From an uncultured Campylobacter sp. (GTDB taxonomy: Bacteria; Campylobacterota; Campylobacteria; Campylobacterales; Campylobacteraceae), in the NCBI RefSeq assembly GCF_938017705.1, contig NZ_CALIIS010000153.1, positions 1-10,301 of the forward strand: a stretch of 10,301 nucleotides of DNA, in the 5' to 3' direction. The notes beneath the pieces are model-generated. The model saw nothing but the letters and a program-made list of their open reading frames with translations. It had not been told where the DNA came from and made no database searches. Of this stretch, positions 1 to 5,317 are shown piece by piece (the first letter of the stretch is position 1; each line of letters begins with the position of its first letter). The position numbers were made by a program, and so were the translations under genes.

Positions 1-621
1 CTGGGCGCAATCCGCGGAATTCGCCGTATCCGCTTAGGCAGCATCGAGCCCTCGCAGATAGATGCGAGCTTTCGCGAAATTTTATCCGAGCCGTGGCTGG
101 AGCGGCATCTGCACATCGCGCTTCAGCACACTTCGCAAAAGATGCTTAGCATAATGCGTCGCCGAAATTCTGCGCTAAGGGATTTGGAGCTTTTTTGCGA
201 GCTTGCGGAGCGAGGGTTTGCGCTGGGGACGGACTTTATCGTCGCGCATCCGGGCGAGAGCGAAGAGCTTTGGCTCGAAGCGGTAGAAAATTTCAAAAAA
301 TTTCCGCTCACGCATCTGCACGCTTTCATCTTTTCGCCGCGGCAAGGGACCGCTTCGGCGTCGCTAAAAGGCCGCATAGACGGCAAAACGGCGAAGGCGC
401 GGCTAAAGATGTTGCAGAACATAACGGCGCTGAATAATTATAAATTTCGTCTTTCGCACAAGGTGCCGCTAAATGTGCTGATCGAGCGGAAAAATGGAGA
501 GTTTTATGAAGGATATGATCAATTTTATGATAAAATTTGGATCAAAAGCGATGAGGATTTGTCGAAAAAATGGATGGAGATAAGAGATTATGAGGTTAAA
601 TTTGATGGAAATTTTGCATAA
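1..621 (+). CDS. mtaB: MtaB-type tRNA t6A methylthiotransferase, 3' part
   Basis: The frame is open from the first base, so the 5' end lies outside the window; 206 codons are visible. MtaB is a radical-SAM enzyme that adds a methylthio group to N6-threonylcarbamoyladenosine at tRNA position 37 (ms2t6A). The visible part carries family landmarks: RLGSIEP near the edge, HLHIALQHTS followed by IMRRRN (about residues 37-56), GTDFIVAHPGE in the middle and a HAFIFSPRQGT segment. The last 60 or so residues fit a TRAM RNA-binding domain. The cysteines binding the iron-sulfur clusters must lie upstream and cannot be checked. HAF.FS..GT-type wording favours MtaB over MiaB or RimO. The 3' end overlaps the next gene by 17-32 bp, suggesting translational coupling. 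Confidence 0.9.
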   Translation: MGAIRGIRRIRLGSIEPSQIDASFREILSEPWLERHLHIALQHTSQKMLSIMRRRNSALRDLELFCELAERGFALGTDFIVAHPGESEELWLEAVENFKKFPLTHLHAFIFSPRQGTASASLKGRIDGKTAKARLKMLQNITALNNYKFRLSHKVPLNVLIERKNGEFYEGYDQFYDKIWIKSDEDLSKKWMEIRDYEVKFDGNFA

Positions 622-2374
622 AATCAAAAAAAGCAAGCTAAATATAATTCTGATTTTTTTAGTGCTGCTTATCGTTTTGCTCTCGATCGTTTATTTTAAA
701 GACGATTCGCGATACATCACCGAGCGCGAATTTAGCGAGCTGGTACGAAAAGATCAGATCAAGCGCGCGCATATCGAGGACGGCACGCTAAGCTTCATTT
801 ACGACGGCAAACGCTATAAAATTTTAACCGATATCGTTAATTTAAAAGAGCTCTCCAACCACGCTTTGATTACAAAGGAAGAGGATAGCGGAAGCGGCGG
901 TATCAGCGCGATTTTAGTAATTTTTACGTTCGCATTTTTTCTCTTCGTGTATTATTTTGAAACCGTTTTGGCGCGTCGCCGCAGGCTGGACGGCGTAGGC
1001 GCTGCGCGTCAAGGCGGCGCAAATGCGGAGCTCGGCGATCTTTCGCCAAGCGTTAGCGACGTGAGATTTAGCGACGTCGCGGGCATCAGCGAGGTAAAGG
1101 ACGAACTCATAGAGATCGTGGATTTTTTAAAAAATCCCGCAAAATACCGAAATTTCGGCATAAAGCTGCCGAAAGGAATTTTAATGATCGGCGAGCCCGG
1201 CGTCGGCAAGACCCTTATCGCAAAAGCCGTAGCGGGCGAGGCGGACGTGCCGTTTTTTTACCAAAGCGGCGCAAGTTTCGCCGAGGTATTTGTGGGCGTC
1301 GGTGCCAGGCGGGTTCGCGAGCTATTTGCGAAAGCCAAATCCTGTGCGCCTGCGATTATTTTTATCGACGAGATCGACGCGGTCGGCGGCAAGCGCGGTA
1401 TAGGGCGCAACGACGAGCGGGAAGCGACGCTAAATCAGCTGCTGACCGAGATGGACGGATTTGAGGAAAATAGCGGCGTGATGGTAATCGGCGCGACCAA
1501 CAAAATAAATATGATCGACGATGCGCTGCTGCGCTCGGGGCGCTTTGATAGGCGCGTTTTTATCGGGCTTCCGAACTACAAAGACCGCATCGAAATTTTA
1601 AAAATTTACCTCGAGGGCAAAAGATGCAGCGCGAATATCAACAAAGTAAGCCGCCTCTGCGTGGGCTTTAGCGGCGCAGGGGTAGCGACGCTGGTAAATG
1701 AAGCCGCTATCAACGCTCTTAAGCGCGGCGGCGATACGATAGAGCTTAGCGATTTTGAAAATGTGCGGATGAGGGTCTTTTACGGCGTGCAAAAAAGTAG
1801 AATTCTCACCGAATACGAAAAAGAGATCCAGGCGTTCTATCAGGGCGCAAAGGCGCTTAGCGCGTATTGGTATTCGTTTGATTTCGAAAAAATTGAGCTT
1901 TTAAACGATAAATTTTTAAACGAGGATTTCGAGATCGAATCCAAAACGCAAATTTTAAATCAAATCAAAGTGCTTTTAAGCGGCATGGCAGCGCTACAGA
2001 TCCATAAAAACGACGCTTTTTCAAATTCCGCTAGCGACGTAAAGCAGGCTATCGCGCTGGCGCAAAAGATGGTTTTTGAGCTCGCGATGGGCGATAGTTT
2101 CACTCCTAGCGCGCAGAGCGTGAATAAAATTTTACAAGATTGCTACGACGAGGTAAGCGAGATAATCCGCACGATGCAGGATAAGCTAAATCAAATTTCA
2201 AAGCAAATTTTCGTCTATGAGTTCATCACTTTCGAGGATGTTCAAAAGATCTGCGAATCTGATGGTGTGGAGCAAGAGGGCGTCTCCGCGCAAGAGCAAG
2301 ATTTGCAAAAGCTGGAAAAAGATAGCGAAAGCTCTGAAGAAAAGCCGCAAGATGGCACACTAAATTTCGATTAA
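590..2374 (+). CDS. FtsH-like membrane AAA+ ATPase with degenerate protease site
   Basis: 594 residues with FtsH architecture: transmembrane helix about 18-36, short extracytoplasmic loop, second helix about 105-123, then a AAA+ module. Visible motifs are Walker A GEPGVGKT (201-208), pore motif FVG (234-236), Walker B IIFIDEID (256-263) and the second region of homology ending LLRSGRFDRR, with arginine fingers R315 and R318. ATPase and unfolding activity should be intact. The M41 zinc motif HEXXH is replaced by YQGAK (417-421), so both histidines and the catalytic glutamate are gone, although an Asp at the third-ligand position (D483) and the helical C-terminal region remain. The protein is probably an unfoldase or chaperone, not a protease. 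I recall a similar mtaB/ftsH-like gene pair in Helicobacter pylori (HP0285/HP0286). The start may instead be ATG 605; both have plausible upstream purine-rich sites. Confidence 0.88.
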   Translation: MRLNLMEILHKIKKSKLNIILIFLVLLIVLLSIVYFKDDSRYITEREFSELVRKDQIKRAHIEDGTLSFIYDGKRYKILTDIVNLKELSNHALITKEEDSGSGGISAILVIFTFAFFLFVYYFETVLARRRRLDGVGAARQGGANAELGDLSPSVSDVRFSDVAGISEVKDELIEIVDFLKNPAKYRNFGIKLPKGILMIGEPGVGKTLIAKAVAGEADVPFFYQSGASFAEVFVGVGARRVRELFAKAKSCAPAIIFIDEIDAVGGKRGIGRNDEREATLNQLLTEMDGFEENSGVMVIGATNKINMIDDALLRSGRFDRRVFIGLPNYKDRIEILKIYLEGKRCSANINKVSRLCVGFSGAGVATLVNEAAINALKRGGDTIELSDFENVRMRVFYGVQKSRILTEYEKEIQAFYQGAKALSAYWYSFDFEKIELLNDKFLNEDFEIESKTQILNQIKVLLSGMAALQIHKNDAFSNSASDVKQAIALAQKMVFELAMGDSFTPSAQSVNKILQDCYDEVSEIIRTMQDKLNQISKQIFVYEFITFEDVQKICESDGVEQEGVSAQEQDLQKLEKDSESSEEKPQDGTLNFD

Positions 2375-2388
2375 ATTTTAAAATTTAA
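2371..2388. repeat. Perfect 18-bp AT palindrome over the ftsH-like stop codon
   Basis: TTAAATTTTAAAATTTAA is its own reverse complement and includes the stop codon of the FtsH-like gene. It may form a weak hairpin, but it has no GC stem. It could equally be a by-product of the abundant AAATTT words in this genome. Confidence 0.5.
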
Positions 2389-2410
2389 AATTCTAATAAA
2401 GGAGAGGAAA

Positions 2411-2938
2411 ATGGTAAAAATAGGTGTTTTAACGATAAGTGATCGCGCCAGCGGTGGCGTTTACGAGGATTTAGGAGGCAAAGAGATAATTGCCGTGATG
2501 GATGATTGGCTAACTTGCGAGAAAGAGTATTTTTATGAAATTGTCCCCGATGAGCTAGAGCTGATCAAAGATAAGCTGATTTATCTTTGCGATGAAGCGG
2601 GTTGTGATTTGGTGCTAACTACGGGCGGTACGGGTCCTGCTCCACGCGATGTAACGCCTGAAGCGACCGAAGCAGTAAGTGAAAAATTAATGCCGGGCTT
2701 TGGTGAGCTGATGCGTGCAGAAAGCCAAAAGATCGTGCCTACGGCAATTTTATCGCGTCAGATAGCGTCGATCCGCAAAAAATCTCTGATTATAAACTTA
2801 CCGGGTAATCCAAAAGCGATTAAAGAGTGCCTTCTGCCGGTATTTCCTGCCGTGCCGTATTGCATTGATCTAATGGGAGGAAATTACATAACAGCGGATG
2901 AAAATAAGATAAAAATATTCCGCCCTAAACGCAAATAA
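2411..2938 (+). CDS. mogA: MogA-type molybdopterin adenylyltransferase
   Basis: 175 residues, the usual length of stand-alone MogA. The family activates molybdopterin by adenylylation using ATP, before molybdate insertion by MoeA, in molybdenum cofactor synthesis in the cytoplasm. Landmarks are the N-terminal IGVLTISDRAS (4-14), the molybdopterin-binding TGGTG (71-75), the RDVTPEAT segment with D80 as the probable catalytic aspartate, and the C-terminal LPGNPKA loop (130-136). A strong ribosome binding site (AAAGGAGAGG) lies just before the ATG. The gap to the FtsH-like gene is 36 bp with no convincing promoter, so it may be co-transcribed with it. MoaB and MoeA/CinA domains share the fold, but the size and the TISDRAS start favour MogA. 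Confidence 0.88.
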   Translation: MVKIGVLTISDRASGGVYEDLGGKEIIAVMDDWLTCEKEYFYEIVPDELELIKDKLIYLCDEAGCDLVLTTGGTGPAPRDVTPEATEAVSEKLMPGFGELMRAESQKIVPTAILSRQIASIRKKSLIINLPGNPKAIKECLLPVFPAVPYCIDLMGGNYITADENKIKIFRPKRK

Positions 2939-2960
2939 TTCGCAAAATTTAGCAGGAATT

Positions 2961-2981
2961 AAATGATTTATGATATTATTT
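2961..2981. promoter_or_regulatory. AT-rich imperfect palindrome, candidate Fur-like operator
   Basis: This 21-bp stretch starts AAATGAT and ends ATTATTT; 13 of 21 positions match its own reverse complement. It overlaps the extended -10 box of the HMA2/ferritin-like block. Size, AT content and placement suit a Fur or Fur-family repressor site, and iron repression would fit the downstream genes. The match to the classical Fur box is loose, so this is inference. Confidence 0.3.
2971..2979 (+). promoter_or_regulatory. Extended -10 promoter element (TGATATTAT)
   Basis: TG-A-TATTAT is an extended -10 box of the kind used by Campylobacter sigma-70, which often lacks a -35 box. It lies 25 bp before the start codon at 3004, with an AAGGAAA ribosome binding site (2994-3000) in between. 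It would drive 3004-3929. Confidence 0.5.
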
Positions 2982-3003
2982 AGGTGCAAATTTAAGGAAA
3001 AAT

Positions 3004-3321
3004 ATGAAAATAAATCACAACGATATTTTGGAATTTCATAAATATTTTAGCAAAATCAGCCACAGCAAAGGTCGTATCCGTATCCGCGTAAGTCCCAAAA
3101 TTAGGGAGTTGCGAGATAGCGTGAGCGAGGAGAGTCTGAAAGCTAAAATAGCTGCAATTCGCGGGATAAAAGAGTATAAATTTAACTCTCTAATCGGCTC
3201 GCTGACGATTCATTACGACGAAAATATTTTTCCGATGCACCTTTGGGAGCAGTTTTTAAGCGGCATCAGTTCGCCTGAGCTAGTAGCGCTTGTAAATTCC
3301 AATATAGAGGCGATTTCTTGA
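3004..3321 (+). CDS. Stand-alone HMA2-like domain protein, no CxxC
   Basis: 105 residues, soluble, basic near the N-terminus. Residues 16-72 look like a divergent heavy-metal-associated (HMA2-like) ferredoxin-fold domain: strand GRIRIRV (23-29), helix 41-52, turn and strand FNSLIGSLTIHYDE (60-73). The same landmarks occur at the N-terminus of the P-type ATPase at 5318 (TRLRIKV and FNAKIGSL), so the two domains look paralogous. Neither has the CxxC of ordinary copper or zinc HMA domains, so cysteine-based metal delivery is unlikely. A protein-interaction or assembly role with the ATPase is a better guess. It overlaps the next gene by 4 bp (TTGA), indicating coupling. The domain assignment is by pattern only. 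Confidence 0.75.
   Translation: MKINHNDILEFHKYFSKISHSKGRIRIRVSPKIRELRDSVSEESLKAKIAAIRGIKEYKFNSLIGSLTIHYDENIFPMHLWEQFLSGISSPELVALVNSNIEAIS
3305..3310 (+). promoter_or_regulatory. Ribosome binding site supporting TTG start at 3318
   Basis: TAGAGG lies 7 bp before a TTG codon. No ATG or GTG near the 5' end of the following frame gives a better-placed site, and the TTGA overlap with the upstream stop codon is a typical coupled junction. Confidence 0.55.
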
Positions 3322-3929
3322 GCGAAGAAGCATTACGTAGTACTAAAAAATCGCGCAAAATTTTTAATAAATCTCGGAATTTAAATGAGGCACAAATTGC
3401 AGATATCGCTCTTTTGCTTGAAAAAGAGGCGCAAATTTTGCAGTTTTATTCGCTGGGTGCAGTTAAATTTCAAGATAAAAAGTTAGGAGAAATTCTATCT
3501 TTACGAGCCGAATTACTTGAGCGGGTGCTAGATTTTGCAAATTCTTGTGGGCTTGGTGCTACGCCTCCTGAAAATAGCAGTGAGGCACTGGTTGCAAAAG
3601 GTATGAATGAGTTTTTGGCTTCGGCACTTTTGATAGAAAAAAGCTCTATGATGTTTTATGACGATCTAATTAATTCGTGCAAGAACGCGCAATTTAAAGA
3701 GCTGCTGTATAAGGCGCAGGCGGTTTCGTATAATGAAATTTTGCCGATTTTAAAGGAATTAAATTATAAATACGAAGCTGATTTAAATTCTTTGAATTTC
3801 GCTGATTTATTAAATGAAATTTTAAAAAATCCGCAGGGATTAGAGCGGATATTTCAAAAATACGATTTGCAAAATATCTTAAATAGCGCATTTTCCAATT
3901 TAGTTAAAGGAATTTTGCAGAAAAATTAA
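3318..3929 (+). CDS. Ferritin-like helical protein lacking canonical His ligands
   Basis: 203 residues, almost entirely helical, no signal peptide or membrane segment. The body (about 25-150) has the rhythm of a ferritin-like/rubrerythrin-type four-helix bundle: helix 1 EKEAQILQFYSLGAVKF, helix 2 LGEILSLRAELLERVLDF, helix 3 ASALLIEKSSMMFYDDLI and helix 4 ELLYKAQAVSYNEILPIL. In active families helices 2 and 4 carry ExxH ligand pairs. Here the corresponding places read AELLERV and SYNEIL with no histidine, so a standard di-iron centre looks absent, though acidic residues (E37, E65, E107, E140) remain. A C-terminal extension (151-203) is also helical. It is coupled to the HMA2-like gene and precedes a metal-pump block. 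It may be a scaffold or iron-binding accessory. The fold assignment is tentative; it could be an unrelated helical bundle. Confidence 0.65.
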   Translation: MSEEALRSTKKSRKIFNKSRNLNEAQIADIALLLEKEAQILQFYSLGAVKFQDKKLGEILSLRAELLERVLDFANSCGLGATPPENSSEALVAKGMNEFLASALLIEKSSMMFYDDLINSCKNAQFKELLYKAQAVSYNEILPILKELNYKYEADLNSLNFADLLNEILKNPQGLERIFQKYDLQNILNSAFSNLVKGILQKN

Positions 3930-3959
3930 ATTAGGATTGCAAAAATCTAAAAAAGTCGC

Positions 3960-3965
3960 TATAAT
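3960..3965 (+). promoter_or_regulatory. Upstream -10 box (TATAAT)
   Basis: A consensus TATAAT inside CGCTATAATATC in the 95-bp gap before 4025. With the second TATAAT downstream it gives a possible tandem promoter for the second block. Confidence 0.4.
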
Positions 3966-3978
3966 ATCAAAATCTATG

Positions 3979-4000
3979 TAAAGTTGATAAAATGACTTTA
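3979..4000. promoter_or_regulatory. Inverted repeat TAAAGT-N10-ACTTTA at block-two promoter
   Basis: Six-base arms (3979-3984 and 3995-4000) are exact reverse complements separated by 10 bp, and the right arm runs into the TATAAT at 3999-4004. This geometry suits a dimeric repressor occluding the promoter, possibly a metalloregulator. A short mRNA hairpin is the alternative. Confidence 0.35.
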
Positions 4001-4004
4001 TAAT
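3999..4004 (+). promoter_or_regulatory. Promoter -10 box (TATAAT) for the ATPase block
   Basis: Consensus TATAAT lies 20 bp before the start codon at 4025. There is no good -35 box, as usual in Campylobacter. Transcription would begin around 4011, giving a very short leader with the AAGGAG ribosome binding site (4013-4018) at its 5' end; if that is too short, the TATAAT at 3960 is the likelier promoter. Confidence 0.4.
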
Positions 4005-4024
4005 CTTAACACAAGGAGAATGAA

Positions 4025-4516
4025 ATGCCGATCCCATTTCTAGCAGGTTTTGCGCTTGGTTGCGCGGCGGTTTACGCTTATAACAATCGAGATAAAATCA
4101 AAGAAGGTGCGAATAAAATCGTGAGCAGTAAAAGCGTCGAGGAGCTGAAAAATAGCGTCAAAGGCGGAGCGGAAAAATTAAGCAAAAAATCAAAAGAAAT
4201 TTTTGCGGAAGCCAAAGAGGGCTTAGACGATGTCGCCGAGGCGGTAAAAAATAAAAGAAAGTCTGGTAGCAAAAAAGCTGCGACAAGTAGCGCCAGCACT
4301 GAAACTAGCACTGCAAAAAAAACTAGAAAAAAACCGGGACCAAAACCTGGATTTAAAAGAACTAAAAAATCCACCGCGAGCGCTAAGACTGGCGCAACAC
4401 CGGTAGGTGAGACATCCGCAGCATCTACTACTCCGCTTAATATCCCGCAGATCGTAAAAATGGATGATAATTCTTCGGCTAAATTTACGTCCGCAGACGA
4501 TAAATCAGAAAAATAG
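4025..4516 (+). CDS. YtxH-like membrane-anchored protein with Lys/Ala/Ser/Thr-rich tail
   Basis: 163 residues. An N-terminal membrane helix (about 3-19, FLAGFALGCAAVYAY) with small-residue spacing is followed by a charged amphipathic helix (22-77) rich in Lys, Glu and Ala, as in YtxH-type proteins. Residues 78-125 are low-complexity and strongly basic, with a KKPGPKPGFKRTKK segment resembling histone H1 or AT-hook tails; the last 20 residues are acidic. The anchor resembles that of the protein at 4820 (F..G..LG..A.Y), suggesting a shared origin. It is the first gene of the ATPase block, with a strong AAGGAG site. Function unknown; a membrane-associated scaffold, shaping or packing protein is inference. 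The tail might contact nucleic acid, polyphosphate or other polyanions. Confidence 0.75.
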   Translation: MPIPFLAGFALGCAAVYAYNNRDKIKEGANKIVSSKSVEELKNSVKGGAEKLSKKSKEIFAEAKEGLDDVAEAVKNKRKSGSKKAATSSASTETSTAKKTRKKPGPKPGFKRTKKSTASAKTGATPVGETSAASTTPLNIPQIVKMDDNSSAKFTSADDKSEK

Positions 4517-4524
4517 AGGCCTAA

Positions 4525-4827
4525 ATGAATAGATCACTTACGACACAGCGTTCGCCGCTGGATCACGTTTTAAGCGGCGCTATAGCGGGGGCGATCGGCG
4601 GTTGCGCCGTAGAGCTCGTTAAAGCCAAAGAAGGCAAGAGCAAATCTAAAGCGATTCGCGATGCGCTAGATATAGCGTTAAGCGGCGGTATCATCGGCGG
4701 CGGCGCGATTTACAGCGCAAATAAGCTCGTACAAGGCGAGTATCTACGCGCAGCGGCAGGCGTCGCAGTATGCGTAGGTGCGCTCATTGCGGGTAGAAAT
4801 TTTATTCTTAAGGTAGGCAATGAGTAA
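4525..4827 (+). CDS. Small glycine-rich membrane protein, faintly MamC-like
   Basis: 100 residues with probably two to three membrane helices: about 12-32 (LSGAIAGAIGGCAVELV), 46-64 (ALDIALSGGIIGGGAIYSA) and 73-90 (RAAAGVAVCVGALIAG). All are packed with Gly and Ala in GxxxG-like spacing, which favours tight helix packing and oligomers. A charged loop, KAKEGKSKSKAIRDA, separates the first two. The pattern of a glycine-rich helix, a lysine-rich loop, then a second glycine-rich helix recalls small magnetosome proteins such as MamC, but the resemblance is weak and may reflect composition. It lies 8 bp after the preceding gene and overlaps the next by 8 bp (ATGAGTAA), so it is tightly coupled. Likely a structural membrane component of the same system. 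Confidence 0.72.
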   Translation: MNRSLTTQRSPLDHVLSGAIAGAIGGCAVELVKAKEGKSKSKAIRDALDIALSGGIIGGGAIYSANKLVQGEYLRAAAGVAVCVGALIAGRNFILKVGNE

Positions 4828-5314
4828 TCCCTATATCACAAAAAAAGATTTGAAAGAAATTCTAGACGATTACGATTTTGGTGACAACAAATATGCTGGC
4901 GGCTCTGCGGGTAGCTTTGCCGGTGACGAAAAGCTCGGCGGTTGGGCTAAATGGATAAACGAGCGGGTAAATTCTGCACCTTTTAATAGCTCTGCTTCCA
5001 GCAATAACTCGGATAGTAAAGATTCCGCCGCTCAAAGCTCAAGCGACGTAAATTCTACTCAAAGCTCGCAGAATTCCGCTTTCGGTGGAATTTTTAATTC
5101 CTTGGGTGGCAGGCAAAACGCGAACGGCTTATTTGGTAGCAACTCATTTATCACAGGCATCGTCTTAGGTGCTGTAGCGACCTATTTTCTCACCGACGAA
5201 AACGCGCAAAAGAAGCTTTTTAAGCTCATCGCAAAGGGCACCGAGATGTTTCAGATGGGCGTTGAAGAGATGAAGGAGCGATTCGAAGACGCCAAGGCAG
5301 AGATGCAAGAGTAG
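4820..5314 (+). CDS. YtxH-like single-span protein with Ser-rich linker
   Basis: 164 residues. The N-terminal part (1-50) begins with an acidic motif, KKDLKEILDDYDF, and includes GGWAKWINERV. A Ser/Asn-rich disordered linker (51-85) and a Gly-rich stretch follow. One membrane helix (about 110-124, ITGIVLGAVATYFL) leads into an amphipathic helix (128-164, ending MKERFEDAKAEMQE) like YtxH C-terminal regions. The anchor resembles the N-terminal helix of the 4025 protein, with the domain order reversed: soluble part first, anchor late. The start overlaps the upstream stop by 8 bp and the gene ends 3 bp before the ATPase, so all are probably made together. Function unknown; the position suggests an ATPase partner. 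Confidence 0.73.
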   Translation: MSNPYITKKDLKEILDDYDFGDNKYAGGSAGSFAGDEKLGGWAKWINERVNSAPFNSSASSNNSDSKDSAAQSSSDVNSTQSSQNSAFGGIFNSLGGRQNANGLFGSNSFITGIVLGAVATYFLTDENAQKKLFKLIAKGTEMFQMGVEEMKERFEDAKAEMQE

Positions 5315-5317
5315 TAG

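Noticed and set aside
2371..2388. Rho-independent terminator after the FtsH-like gene
   Set aside because: The palindrome has no GC pairs and no following T-run, so a stable terminator is unlikely.
4078..4374. Minus-strand hydrophobic open frame opposite the YtxH-like gene
   Set aside because: Antisense of a Lys-rich coding sequence always reads as Phe/Leu-rich; no start signal or partner supports it.
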